DNA from: Novosphingobium taihuense
Lineage (GTDB): Bacteria; Pseudomonadota; Alphaproteobacteria; Sphingomonadales; Sphingomonadaceae
Length of the DNA: 64,000 nt
Direction of reading: 5' to 3'
Assembly (NCBI RefSeq): GCF_007830315.1
Contig: NZ_VLKJ01000001.1
Location: forward strand, 496,001 to 560,000
Position 1 is the stretch's first letter; each line of letters starts with the position of its first letter. The notes under the pieces are model-generated. The model did not search any database and was not told the origin of the DNA. It worked only from the letters and a program-made list of their open reading frames with translations. The translations under genes were made by a program, and so were the position numbers. Below, piece after piece: positions 33,940 through 42,645 of the stretch.

Positions 33940-34899
33940 ATGAAACTGATGACATTCGCGCTCGAAGGGCGCACCCGGCTTGGCGCTGTGGCCGACGATG
34001 GCGGCATCGTCGATCTTGCGGCTCACACAGAGCAACCTGCGTTTGGATCGATGCAGTCGCTGATTGAAGCCGGAGACGAGGCCCTTCGCCTCGCCCGATC
34101 GACTGTTGCCGGTGCGACGATAACACTGGATCCGGCAGGTGTTGTATGGCTATCGCCTTTGCCGCAGCCTGTGCAAATGCGCGATTTTCTGGTGTTTGAA
34201 GAACACATGCGGGTTGCAGGCTGGCGCGGTGCTCAATTGCGGCACTTGTGGGGAGCACCGCCGGCACCGCCAGAGCCGATGCCCATTCCAGACATCTGGT
34301 ACCAGCAGCCCATCTACTACAAGTGCAACCGCTTCGCCGTGACGGGAACTGGTGGCACGATCATGTGGCCCCGGACGAGCAAGGTCATCGACTACGAACT
34401 CGAAATCGCCTGCGTGATCGGCAAGGGCGGTCGCGACATCGATGCCGCAGATGCCGCGCAGCACATATTCGGCTATACCATCTTCAACGACCTTACTGCG
34501 CGCGACCTCCAATTCCGCGAAATGCAGGGACCGTTGGGGCCCGCCAAAGGCAAGGACTTCGATGGGGCAAATGTGCTCGGCCCCGTCATTGTCACGCGTG
34601 ACGAACTGGGAGACGCTCCCGACCTCGCAATGCGTGCACTGGTCAACGGCGAAGTCTGGAGCGAGGGACGGTCCGGTTCGATGCACTGGTCCTGGGGACA
34701 GATCATCGAGTATGTCAGCCGGAGCGAAACGCTCCATCCCGGCGAAGTTCTGGGCTCGGGCACCGTTGGCACCGGATGTGGACTGGAGCTTGGCCGCATG
34801 CTTTGCGATGGCGATGTCGTCAGGCTGGAAATCGAAGGCATCGGCGCAATTGAAACCACGATTTGCGCGCCGCACGTCACCGAAAGGACCCGGTTATGA
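33940..34899 (+). CDS. Fumarylacetoacetate hydrolase (FAH)-family protein
   Basis: This 319-residue enzyme belongs to the FAH superfamily, which hydrolyses or decarboxylates C-C bonds in acylpyruvate-type or ring-cleavage products using a divalent metal. The metal and core motifs are visible: RTSKVIDYELEIACVIGKGG (ExE metal ligands) and GYTIFNDLTARDLQFREMQG. FDGANVLGPVIVTRDEL and GEVLGSGTVGTGCGLELGR are also typical. The FAH catalytic domain starts near residue 120; the first 90 residues form the usual N-terminal subdomain. The stop overlaps the next gene by 4 bases. The substrate is not predictable. Confidence 0.9.
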   Translation: MKLMTFALEGRTRLGAVADDGGIVDLAAHTEQPAFGSMQSLIEAGDEALRLARSTVAGATITLDPAGVVWLSPLPQPVQMRDFLVFEEHMRVAGWRGAQLRHLWGAPPAPPEPMPIPDIWYQQPIYYKCNRFAVTGTGGTIMWPRTSKVIDYELEIACVIGKGGRDIDAADAAQHIFGYTIFNDLTARDLQFREMQGPLGPAKGKDFDGANVLGPVIVTRDELGDAPDLAMRALVNGEVWSEGRSGSMHWSWGQIIEYVSRSETLHPGEVLGSGTVGTGCGLELGRMLCDGDVVRLEIEGIGAIETTICAPHVTERTRL

Positions 34900-35690
34900 T
34901 TGCAGGACGTCTGATAGACATTTCCATGCCAATCAGCGCACGGGTCATCACTGATCCTCCACCGATGCGTCCACGCATTTCCTATCGGGCGCACACGGAT
35001 GGTGCACACGATATAGCCGCGATTTTCCCAGGTCTTCTGCCCAAGCAACTGCCCGACGCTGAAGGCTGGGCAGTAGAAGATGTCACGCTTACCACGCACA
35101 GCGGGAGCCACATGGACGCACCGTGGCACTATCATTCGACGACGGACCATGCCGAGGCAAGTGGTCCTCGCCCTTCCCCCACCATCGATCAGGCTCCGCT
35201 CGACCTTTTCATGCGACCCGGCGTGAAACTTGATTTCCGACACTTGCCGGATGGCCAAGTGGTAAGCGCCGCCGACGTCGAAGCTGAGCTTTCTCGCATC
35301 GGCCACGCACTCGCACCTCTCGACATCGTACTCGTCAATACAAGTGCCGCCGCTGCTTATGGCGATCCGGATTTTCACAACCGCGGCTGTGGCATGGGGC
35401 GCGAGGCAACGCTCTATCTCACCGAGCGCGGTGTTCAGGTGGTTGGCACAGATGCATGGTCATGGGATGCGCCATTTTCGTTTACCGCCGCGCGCTTCGC
35501 GCGTGACGGCGATCCAGCAGTGATCTGGGAAGGTCACAAAGCGGGGCGCGAACGAGCCTATTACCAAATGGAAAAACTGCAGAACCTCGAAGCGCTGCCG
35601 CCAACCGGCTTCACCGTGATCTGCTTTCCTGTAAAGATTGAAGCAGCTTCCGCTGGTTGGGTCCGTGCCGTTGCAGTCTTGCCGCAATGA
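34896..35690 (+). CDS. Cyclase-family metal-dependent hydrolase (kynurenine formamidase-like)
   Basis: This 264-residue protein belongs to the cyclase/KynB/isatin-hydrolase family. The metal-binding motif HSGSHMDAPWHYH matches HxGxHxDxPxH. VNTSAAAAYGDPDFHNRGCG and GVQVVGTDAWSWDAPFSF are further family signatures. Members open cyclic amides, lactones or formamides. The ATG at 34896 overlaps the FAH stop, and the stop overlaps the MFS gene. Paired with an FAH hydrolase and a transporter, it suggests a two-step ring opening and cleavage of an imported compound. The actual substrate is unknown. Confidence 0.88.
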   Translation: MIAGRLIDISMPISARVITDPPPMRPRISYRAHTDGAHDIAAIFPGLLPKQLPDAEGWAVEDVTLTTHSGSHMDAPWHYHSTTDHAEASGPRPSPTIDQAPLDLFMRPGVKLDFRHLPDGQVVSAADVEAELSRIGHALAPLDIVLVNTSAAAAYGDPDFHNRGCGMGREATLYLTERGVQVVGTDAWSWDAPFSFTAARFARDGDPAVIWEGHKAGRERAYYQMEKLQNLEALPPTGFTVICFPVKIEAASAGWVRAVAVLPQ

Positions 35691-36886
35691 CGAATGCACG
35701 TTCGGAATTTCGCAACGGCTGGCGCGTTGTGGTCGGCGGCTTTCTGGGGGTCGGGATCGGTGTAAGCTCGATCTATTTCTACTCCTTGGGCATTTTCCTG
35801 AAGCCGCTGGCGGCGGAATTCGGCTGGAGCCGGGGAGAGGCATCGCTCGGACCGCTTGTGGGCACCACTTGTGCCGCGCTCATGGCGATCCCGGTAGGCA
35901 GACTGATCGATCGCATCGGCAGTGAGCGACTGGCTGTTGTCTCGTTGACTGTCCTTGCCGCTGCGTTTGCATTGCTAGGGTGGGCGACCTCAGGCCTTGC
36001 CAGTTTTCTTACGTTCACCGTCATTCTTTCTTTGCTTACGGCCGGTTCCAGTCCAATGCCGTTTACCCAACTCGTCGTTGCTTCATTCGAACGCGCACGG
36101 GGCATGGCTCTCGGACTGGTTCTTGCAGGGACCGGGCTGGGATCGATCCTTATCCCCGCATTTCTGCCCGGCTACATCGCCTCAAATGGCTGGCGTGCCG
36201 GGTATTTTCTGCTCGCCGGAATGATCGCGATTCTGCTGCCGCTCGTCGCGCTGCTGCTGCGCTCGAGCTCGCCCCCTATGCCGCAGCGCAACACCTCGCG
36301 CCCGTTTCAGAAGGTCATCGCAAACGCTGCATTTGCAGAATTGGCAGTAATCTTCGGTCTTGCGTCGGTAGCCGTACTTGGCACAGTCGTCCACTTCGTG
36401 CCGATGCTGACCGACGCGGGCCTTACGCCAGCGCGTGCGGGCCAATTTACCGCGCTGATCGGAGTGGCAGCGGTCTGCGGCAGGCTTGCTACGGGATGGC
36501 TGCTCGATCGGGTGCAGGCAGAGCGCGTTGTCGCGGGCCTGTTCGTATCCGCCGCTTGCGGCCTCGTGTTGCTGGCTCTCGGTGGCCCGGCCCTTATCCC
36601 CGCTGGAGCAGTTGTCATCGGTTTGTGCGTAGGGGCGGAAGTCGATCTCATATCCTACCTCGTGGCGCGAGACTTTGATCGCTCCGACTATGGCCAAGCC
36701 TATGGCGCACTCTATACCGTCTTCCTTGTCGGCGGCGCGGTCGGCCCGGGCATTGCCGGTGCGACATTCGACGCGACCGGCAACTATCACATCTGGCTTT
36801 GGCTTGCCGCCACCATGTTGGTGGTCGCTGGGGTGATCAGCGCACGCAAGTCTTCCGGAGATGTCACTCGCTCCAAGGCCCGCTAG
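35687..36886 (+). CDS. MFS transporter (oxalate/formate antiporter-like)
   Basis: This 399-residue protein has about 12 membrane helices, with WRVVVGGFLGVGIGVSSIYF in helix 1. The loop 2-3 signature is GTTCAALMAIPVGRLIDRIG, and the central loop is LLRSSSPPMPQRNTSRPFQK. The type is common in carboxylate uptake clusters of proteobacteria. It overlaps the cyclase gene by 4 bases, so it is likely the inner-membrane permease matching the upstream TonB receptor. The stop is followed by an 800-base gene-free stretch. Confidence 0.9.
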   Translation: MTNARSEFRNGWRVVVGGFLGVGIGVSSIYFYSLGIFLKPLAAEFGWSRGEASLGPLVGTTCAALMAIPVGRLIDRIGSERLAVVSLTVLAAAFALLGWATSGLASFLTFTVILSLLTAGSSPMPFTQLVVASFERARGMALGLVLAGTGLGSILIPAFLPGYIASNGWRAGYFLLAGMIAILLPLVALLLRSSSPPMPQRNTSRPFQKVIANAAFAELAVIFGLASVAVLGTVVHFVPMLTDAGLTPARAGQFTALIGVAAVCGRLATGWLLDRVQAERVVAGLFVSAACGLVLLALGGPALIPAGAVVIGLCVGAEVDLISYLVARDFDRSDYGQAYGALYTVFLVGGAVGPGIAGATFDATGNYHIWLWLAATMLVVAGVISARKSSGDVTRSKAR

Positions 36887-37686
36887 GGGCCGGATCAACC
36901 CAGGCTTTGAGCACGAAGGTCGGCACCGTTCACCCAAGGCCGCTTCGCACAGGCGTAGAGCTTGCGGATAGGTCTGGTGGCGATGAGCGAGCGATTCTGG
37001 CAGAATTGGTGCCACCTGAAAGCGGGCGCGATTGCCGCCCGACGCAGGACATTCGTCGCTACCCAGCACAGCTTAGTCGTTCTTGGACCCGGAAGCCTAG
37101 GGTCAGGACCTTTTAATCGCGCCTTCGAGGCGCTGGAATGGCGAACATATCGAGCGGAAATTCGCGCTGGGAAAGCTGCCTGCCTTTTCAAGCGGATTTC
37201 TGTTCGAGACGGTAGCCATTCCAGCGTCCCCAAGGGATTTGACCAAAATGGCCCATCACTGCGTTGGATGGCCTTGAATAGAATCTCTATTCCTGCGCCC
37301 ATCCGCCTTGGGCTGGGCCATTTTGCCTGAAACCTCGGAGGCGCGATTTATAGGTCCTACCCCTGGGAGAGGCTGCGCTGGTTACCATGAAAAGCGGAAC
37401 GGCTCTGGCAGGAGTAGATCGATTGTTTGACGCTCACCCGAACCAGACTACGACGTTGGACAGCCATTTGCTCGATGCCGCCGCAACCGTTCACGAAGAA
37501 GACCGCGTCAGGACACAAGATATACCCCATTCTGCATGGTGGCCGATGTCGGTACTTCGATAAAGCAACCGGCGGGCGATCCACGCGCCCTTTGCCGAAA
37601 ACTGTGCATGCAAAACCGGCCGCCCGAGGCTAACGCTCTTTGGTAGCAAACCGATGATTTTCCTTGGGATAGCACCTTAAGGAAGG
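36887..37686. other. Gene-free interval between MFS gene and tRNA-Thr
   Basis: These 800 bases contain only short frames (up to 135 codons) with composition unlike the neighbouring genes. The motif GGGTCAGGACC near 37101-37111 and scattered short inverted repeats could be old insertion-sequence ends, but no transposase fragment is recognisable. It adjoins the 3' end of tRNA-Thr, a common integration point. Confidence 0.45.
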
Positions 37687-37762
37687 TGGTGCCGCTTAGG
37701 TGATTCGAACACCTGACCCCATCATTACGAATGATGTGCTCTACCGACTGAGCTAAAGCGGC
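37687..37762 (-). tRNA. tRNA-Thr (anticodon CGT)
   Basis: On the minus strand the sequence starts GCCGCTTTAGCTCAGTCGG and has the anticodon arm ATCATTCGTAATGAT with anticodon CGT. It ends in a GGTTCGAATC-like T arm (GTGTTCGAATC) and encoded CCA. Total length is 76 bases with a perfect 7-base-pair acceptor stem. Its 3' end faces the accessory segment. Confidence 0.97.
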
Positions 37763-37835
37763 GTGCCTCTTGGGCAGGCGGGCCGTTTAGCCAGCAGTCG
37801 GGGGCTAGGCAACCCTTTTTCGGCGCAACTTTCTG

Positions 37836-39116
37836 TCAGGCCGAAATGACCTCGCCCAAGTCGCGCGTGGCTGCGATCATGGCGCTGGTGATGCGGGTGA
37901 TGTCGTCCTCGTCTGCGATGAGCGGCGGGGTGGTGTAGAGGACGTCGCGGAAGGGTCGGAGCCAGACGCCGTGGTCGATGCAGATTGCAGAAAGCCGGTC
38001 TGCCGGTGCCATGCGGTCGAACTGGATCACGCCGATCGCACCGCGAACGCGCACGTCCTTGACTCCCGGCAGATCGCGCGCCGGGGCAAGCTGGCGTTCA
38101 AGTTGCGCGCTGATCGCACGGGCCTGGACAAGTCGGGGTTCGCTCTCGAACAGGTCGAGCGAGGCATTGGCGGCAGCGCAGCCCATGGCATTGCCCATGT
38201 AGGTCGGTCCGTGCATCAGCGCGTGCAGCGGATCGTCTGACAGGAAGCCCTCATGGATGCGCTTGCTGGCGATGGTGGCGGCGAGCGGCAGGGTGCCGCC
38301 GGTCAACGCCTTGGACAGCGTCACGATATCAGGCTGCACTCCGGCGATCTGGCATGCGAACATCGCATCGCCAAGGCGCCCGAGTCCTACGAAAATCTCA
38401 TCAAAGATCAGCAGGAGATCGTGAGCATCGGCAAGGCGGCGCAAAGCCTGCAACGTGAAGGGATCGTGGAACACCATGCCCCCTGCCCCCTGCACCAGCG
38501 GTTCCACAACGATACCGGCCAGCTCTCCACAATAGCGTCCGAGCAACTCATCCAGTGCAGCTTCTCCTGCCGCATCCCGCGGTAGCTCGACGACCACCTG
38601 TTCGAGCAGCGCGCCCTTGAACAGGCTGTGCATGCCTTCATCGGGATCGCAGACGCTCATCGTGGCGAAGGTATCGCCGTGATAGCCGCCCTTGAAGCAG
38701 AGGAACTTCACCCGCCGCTGGCCTTGGTTGAGCCAGAACTGCGCCGCCATTTTCATCGCGACTTCAACTGCGACGGAGCCGGAATCGCTGAAGAACACGT
38801 GATCGAGGTCCCCGGGCAGCAAACCAGCCAGACGACGTGCCAACGTATAGGCCTGCTCGTGCGCCAGCCCGCCAAGCATGACGTGCGGCAGGGTTTCGAG
38901 CTGCTGCCTGACTGCCGCTTCGATATGGGGGTGGCGATAGCCGTGAACACAGGCCCACCAGCTGGATATGCCATCGATCAGTTCCCGGCCATCGGCGAGC
39001 GTCAGTCGCATGCCTTGCGCAGAGGCAACCGGCAGAGGCGCGCGGGCGGTCTTCATCTGGGTGTAGGGCAACCAGACGTGCTCGCGTCCCCTTGCATACC
39101 ATTCGGATGCGGTCAT
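37836..39116 (-). CDS. bioA: Adenosylmethionine-8-amino-7-oxononanoate aminotransferase
   Basis: This 426-residue class III PLP aminotransferase makes 7,8-diaminopelargonate in biotin synthesis. It shows VWLPYTQMKTARAPLPV and DGISSWWACVHGYRHP, both typical of BioA. GGYHGDTFATMSVCDPD and LIFDEIFVGLGRLG follow. The PLP lysine is in DIVTLSKALTGGTLPLA. The other bio genes are not in this window. The 2H phosphoesterase gene is 22 bases upstream on the same strand. Confidence 0.95.
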   Translation of the reverse strand: MTASEWYARGREHVWLPYTQMKTARAPLPVASAQGMRLTLADGRELIDGISSWWACVHGYRHPHIEAAVRQQLETLPHVMLGGLAHEQAYTLARRLAGLLPGDLDHVFFSDSGSVAVEVAMKMAAQFWLNQGQRRVKFLCFKGGYHGDTFATMSVCDPDEGMHSLFKGALLEQVVVELPRDAAGEAALDELLGRYCGELAGIVVEPLVQGAGGMVFHDPFTLQALRRLADAHDLLLIFDEIFVGLGRLGDAMFACQIAGVQPDIVTLSKALTGGTLPLAATIASKRIHEGFLSDDPLHALMHGPTYMGNAMGCAAANASLDLFESEPRLVQARAISAQLERQLAPARDLPGVKDVRVRGAIGVIQFDRMAPADRLSAICIDHGVWLRPFRDVLYTTPPLIADEDDITRITSAMIAATRDLGEVISA

Positions 39117-39138
39117 CGTCTTCCTGCCTGTCCTTCAG

Positions 39139-39681
39139 TCACGCTCTACGGCGGGTAGCTCCGCGAAAGGACCATCGGCCGACGGCATCCCACGGGCCGC
39201 CCAGATAGCGATGCAGCGCAAGGCCTGCAAAGGCAAAGGAGCGGGGCTGGATCAAGGCGTCGAGCTCATCCTGAACCGCCAATGCCTCCTTGCGCGGGAC
39301 CTTGTTCTGGATCGTGACATGAAGGCGCGGCTCGTGACTGTCCTGCGCGACGAGCATGCCATGAAAGTGGTGCGCAATTTCTGCGCGGATCTGCAGCATT
39401 TCGGGGCTTTCGATACGCAGTGCCGTGCCAGACCCGAGATCCATGACGCCCGACAATCGGGCCGGAACCGGAGGAGCCGATGCGGCAAGAGTAGCCAGCA
39501 ACGCACGAGCCTCGTCTTCAAGGCGCCATGGCAAGGCATGAAACAAGGTGACGTGGGCGGTGAGGTGATTGCGCTCTGGCGGATAGTGCGCGTCACGCAG
39601 GCGATCGGCCCAGGCCTGAAGGTCAGGCGGCAATGTCGCCGTGACGATCAACGGCGTTACGCTAGGGCGGGCATTCTGCAC
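39139..39681 (-). CDS. 2'-5' RNA ligase/2H phosphoesterase family protein
   Basis: This protein of about 180 residues carries the two HxTx motifs of the 2H phosphoesterases, HVTL in LTAHVTLFHAL and HVTI in LHVTIQNKV. The family acts on 2',5' or cyclic phosphates of RNA or nucleotides. No ATG lies close to the domain. I propose the GTG at 39681 (VQNARPSVTPLIVTATL). An ATG at 39774 would add a 31-residue extension rich in Ser, Arg and Cys without homology. It probably forms an operon with bioA; no functional link is known. Confidence 0.82.
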   Translation of the reverse strand: MQNARPSVTPLIVTATLPPDLQAWADRLRDAHYPPERNHLTAHVTLFHALPWRLEDEARALLATLAASAPPVPARLSGVMDLGSGTALRIESPEMLQIRAEIAHHFHGMLVAQDSHEPRLHVTIQNKVPRKEALAVQDELDALIQPRSFAFAGLALHRYLGGPWDAVGRWSFRGATRRRA

Positions 39682-39724
39682 GAAACCGCTCTCGCACGAT
39701 GATTGCCGGTTGCATAGGGAAAGC

Positions 39725-39789
39725 GGGAACATTCGGCACAGTCGAAGTGGCACGCTTGACGTGCCGTTCGGCAAAGCCGGAATGTTCCC
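39725..39789. repeat. Nested inverted repeats between the phosphoesterase and mltG genes
   Basis: An outer pair (GGGAACATTCGGC at 39725-39737 against GCCGGAATGTTCCC at 39776-39789, one base unpaired) encloses an inner perfect pair GGCACG/CGTGCC. There is no T-run on the minus strand directly after it, so it is not a simple terminator of mltG. It may be a processing hairpin or a small mobile-repeat relic. Confidence 0.5.
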
Positions 39790-39903
39790 CGGATACCTGA
39801 GCAGACCTAAGTCCAGCCCTGATGCCTCCGTAGAAAGGCCTACAAGCGATTATCTTAAAATTGAAGAAACTTATTTCCGCTTCGGCAGAATAAATCAGTG
39901 GGC

Positions 39904-40881
39904 TTAAAGTTCGCCCCGTGCCTTGCGGATGGCGAACCATTTGGAAACATTGGCATTATGCTGTTCGAGGGTATCGGCGAAAACGTGCCCGCCAGTTCCG
40001 TCCGCCACCATGAAAAGTGCTTCCGTTTCGGCAGGATCGAGCACCGCGGCAATCGAATCACGCCCTGGGTTGGTTATTGGGCCTTTCGGGAGGCCGACCA
40101 TGGTGTAAGTGTTGTAGCCGTTGACGGCCTGAATTTCGGACTGGCGGATGCGGCGGCCAAGCGGCTTGCCCTTGGTGATCGGATAGATGATCGTTGGATC
40201 TGCCTGGAGCAGCATGCCCTTGCGCACACGATTGGAGTATAGCCCGGCGACCATACGTCGCTCTGCGGGCTTGCCCGTCTCTTTCTCTACGATCGAGGCG
40301 AGGATCAGGGCCTCCTGCGGTGTCTTGGCGACGGTGCGGGGGCTGCGCTTGGCCCATAGCTCGGCCAGCGCCTTGTCCATCGCCGCTTGCATCCGCTTGA
40401 GCACCGCAGCGCGTGGCTCGCCTTTCTGCCAGTCGTAGCTGTCGGGCAGGACAGAGCCTTCCTCTGGCGCGGAAATCGTGCCGGTGAGGTCCTTGTTGGC
40501 GGCCAGTCGCTCTGCCACCAGAACCGAGGGCATGCCTTCAGGGATAGTGATCAGGCGGCGGATGACCTTGTCGCCCTTGAGGATTTCAAGGACAGTCGCT
40601 TCGCTGGCGCGCTTGGGGATCAGGAAGGAGCCAGCCTTAACCTCGGTGCCACCGCCCAGCAGCCTGGCGCGCAACTTGAACACCGTAGCCGAACCGATTG
40701 CCCCTTGCGCCTGCAGATCATCGGCCAGAGCGCCGAGCCCCTCGCCCTCACCCACGTCAAACTCGATCTGCTCTTTCAGCGGCCCAGCTGAGTACCAGCC
40801 TCCGATCAGCCACGCGGCGGCGGCCAGCAGAACGAAGACTGCCGCAAAGAGCGGCAGCCTTGATCGACGACGGCGGGCCAT
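39904..40881 (-). CDS. mltG: Endolytic murein transglycosylase MltG
   Basis: This 325-residue membrane-anchored YceG-family enzyme cuts nascent peptidoglycan to set glycan length. A basic N-terminus and one helix (LPLFAAVFVLLAAAAWLIGG) are followed by a LysM-like subdomain. The catalytic domain has ALILASIVEKETG (catalytic Glu) and GLPKGPITNPG. Its start is 12 bases after fabF, the widespread acpP-fabF-mltG order. Confidence 0.95.
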   Translation of the reverse strand: MARRRRSRLPLFAAVFVLLAAAAWLIGGWYSAGPLKEQIEFDVGEGEGLGALADDLQAQGAIGSATVFKLRARLLGGGTEVKAGSFLIPKRASEATVLEILKGDKVIRRLITIPEGMPSVLVAERLAANKDLTGTISAPEEGSVLPDSYDWQKGEPRAAVLKRMQAAMDKALAELWAKRSPRTVAKTPQEALILASIVEKETGKPAERRMVAGLYSNRVRKGMLLQADPTIIYPITKGKPLGRRIRQSEIQAVNGYNTYTMVGLPKGPITNPGRDSIAAVLDPAETEALFMVADGTGGHVFADTLEQHNANVSKWFAIRKARGEL

Positions 40882-40893
40882 CGCTTGCTTTCC

Positions 40894-42156
40894 TTAGTCT
40901 TCCAGCGCCTTGACGATCACGCTGGCATTGGTGCCACCAAAACCGAACGAGTTGTTCAGCGCAGCGCGCACCTTGCGCGGACGGGCCTTCAGCGGAACTA
41001 GGTCCACACCTTCGGTGCCTTCGTCTGGATTGTGCAGGTTGAGCGTGGGCGGAACGATCTGGTCGCGGATGGCGAGGATGCAGAAGATCGTCTCGACCGC
41101 GCCGGCACCGCCGAGCAGGTGACCGATCGCCGACTTGGTGCTGCTCATCGAGGCGCCCGACAGGTCGTCGCCCAGCACGCGTTTCACTGCGGCGAGTTCG
41201 ATCGTGTCGGCCATTGTCGAAGTGCCATGAGCATTGACATAGTCGATGTCGCCCGGCTCCATCCCGGCCTTGCGCATCGCCATGCGCATGGCGAGCTCGG
41301 CCCCCTTGCCTTCAGGATGCGGCGCAGTGACGTGGTAGGCGTCTCCTGACAGACCGTAACCGACGACTTCGGCGTAAATCTTCGCACCGCGCGCCTTGGC
41401 GTGCTCGTATTCCTCAAGAACGACGACGCCAGCACCTTCGCCCATGACGAAACCATCGCGGTCCTTGTCGTAAGGACGGCTGGCTTCGGTCGGACGGTCG
41501 TTGTAGCTGCAGTTGAGCGCGCGGGCCTGTGCGAAACCAGCAACGCCCAATGGATTGATCGTGCTTTCCGCGCCGCCTGCCAGCATGACATCGGCATCGC
41601 CGTCCTTGATCATGCGCGCAGCGTCGCCGATCGAGTGTGCGCCGGTCGAGCAGGCGGTGACCACAGCGTGGTTCGGGCCCATAAGGCCATACTTGATCGA
41701 AACCTGACCCGAAATCAGGTTGATCAGGCGACCGTGGACGAAGTGCGGGCTGACGCGACCTGGGCCCTTTTCGTGAAGGACAATCGATTCGCTCTCGATG
41801 CCGGGAAGACCTCCGATGCCAGAACCGATCGAGCAGCCTGTGCGCGTCTTGAGGTCGTCATCCATGTCGACGAGACCCGCATCCTCGAGCGCCTGGCCAG
41901 CAGCGTCAATGCCGAAGACGATGAACGGATCAACCTGGCGCTGGATCTTGTGATCGACGCGCTTGCCGGCATCGAATCCGAACTCATGATCGGCCGGCTT
42001 TACCTCGCAGGCGATCTTGCACTTCTGGTCGCTGGTATCGAACTTGGTGATGAGCCCTGCCCCGCTCTTCCCGGCGAGCAGATTCTTCCAAACGGTTTCC
42101 ACGTCAGCGCCCAGCGGGGTGACGAGGCCAAGTCCGGTTACGACGACACGACGCAT
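40894..42156 (-). CDS. fabF: 3-oxoacyl-ACP synthase II
   Basis: This 420-residue condensing enzyme elongates fatty acids by joining acyl groups with malonyl-ACP. It starts MRRVVVTGLGLVTPLGADVE. The active-site Cys is in VTACSTGAHSIGDA. The two catalytic histidines are in NAHGTSTMADTIE and SAIGHLLGGAGAVE. FGFGGTNASVIVK closes the family pattern. It lies downstream of acpP with a hairpin and repeat region between them. Confidence 0.97.
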   Translation of the reverse strand: MRRVVVTGLGLVTPLGADVETVWKNLLAGKSGAGLITKFDTSDQKCKIACEVKPADHEFGFDAGKRVDHKIQRQVDPFIVFGIDAAGQALEDAGLVDMDDDLKTRTGCSIGSGIGGLPGIESESIVLHEKGPGRVSPHFVHGRLINLISGQVSIKYGLMGPNHAVVTACSTGAHSIGDAARMIKDGDADVMLAGGAESTINPLGVAGFAQARALNCSYNDRPTEASRPYDKDRDGFVMGEGAGVVVLEEYEHAKARGAKIYAEVVGYGLSGDAYHVTAPHPEGKGAELAMRMAMRKAGMEPGDIDYVNAHGTSTMADTIELAAVKRVLGDDLSGASMSSTKSAIGHLLGGAGAVETIFCILAIRDQIVPPTLNLHNPDEGTEGVDLVPLKARPRKVRAALNNSFGFGGTNASVIVKALED

Positions 42157-42168
42157 TGAAATCTCCGG

Positions 42169-42212
42169 AAAATAAGCAAACAGGCCCAGCCCCTGAAATA
42201 GGGCTGAGCCTG
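42169..42212 (-). terminator. Partial terminator or attenuator between acpP and fabF
   Basis: CAGGCCCAGCCC (42181-42192) and GGGCTGAGCCTG (42201-42212) form a 12-base stem with one mismatch and an 8-base loop. On the minus strand it is followed by TTTGCTTATTTT. It could reduce read-through into fabF so that acpP is expressed more strongly; this is inferred. Confidence 0.55.
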
Positions 42213-42279
42213 CCGAAGTCCTCCCCTGCCCGGCGCATCACGCCTTGGGCAGCCCATCGACAAGCTCAGGGCGAAACGG
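42201..42279. repeat. Inverted pair of REP-like elements
   Basis: Two copies of a short motif lie head to head: GGGCTGAGCCTGCCGAAG (42201-42218, reads CTTCGGCAGGCTCAGCCC on the other strand) and ATCGACAAGCTCAGGGCGAA (42256-42275). The core TCGACAAGCTCAGG resembles a repeat I know to be frequent between genes in sphingomonad genomes. Genome-wide copy number cannot be judged from this window. Confidence 0.55.
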
Positions 42280-42291
42280 GGAAAGGGGCGA

Positions 42292-42528
42292 TCAGCCCTT
42301 GTTTTCGTCGATGTACTTGATCGCGTCCGAAACGGTCGAGATCTTCTCAGCCGCATCGTCGGGGATCTCGACGCCGAATTCTTCTTCGAACGCCATTACC
42401 AGCTCAACGATGTCGAGCGAGTCAGCGCCCAGATCGTCGATGAAGCTGGCTTCTTCGGTGACCTTGTCAGCCTCGACGCCGAGGTGCTCGACAACGATCT
42501 TCTTAACGCGGTCGGCGGTATCGCTCAT
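42292..42528 (-). CDS. acpP: Acyl carrier protein
   Basis: This 78-residue acidic protein carries growing acyl chains on phosphopantetheine. The attachment serine is in [15 protein letters not shown]. The length, acidity and order acpP-fabF-mltG leave no doubt. AAGGGGC (GAAGGGGCATTTC upstream of the ATG) provides the ribosome binding site. Confidence 0.98.
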   Translation of the reverse strand: MSDTADRVKKIVVEHLGVEADKVTEEASFIDDLGADSLDIVELVMAFEEEFGVEIPDDAAEKISTVSDAIKYIDENKG

Positions 42529-42645
42529 GAAATGCCCCTTCGAAGGAAAGCGGTTGGTTATCTGTTTCGGAGTTCGCCCTAATCAACGCAGCGGGCGCTG
42601 GCAAGAGGCGCGCTGTGGATCGCACCACAGCGCGCCCGATCTGCC

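Noticed and set aside
37080..37115. GGGTCAGGACC motif as an insertion-sequence end
   Set aside because: No matching inverted end, target duplication or transposase fragment was found nearby.
36895..37302. 135-codon minus-strand frame in the gap before tRNA-Thr
   Set aside because: No recognisable family, no ribosome binding site, and the residue mix looks random.
37687..37720. Attachment site duplication of the tRNA-Thr 3' end within 27.7-37.6 kb
   Set aside because: I looked for the T-arm stretch GGTGATTCGAAC as a direct repeat and did not see it.
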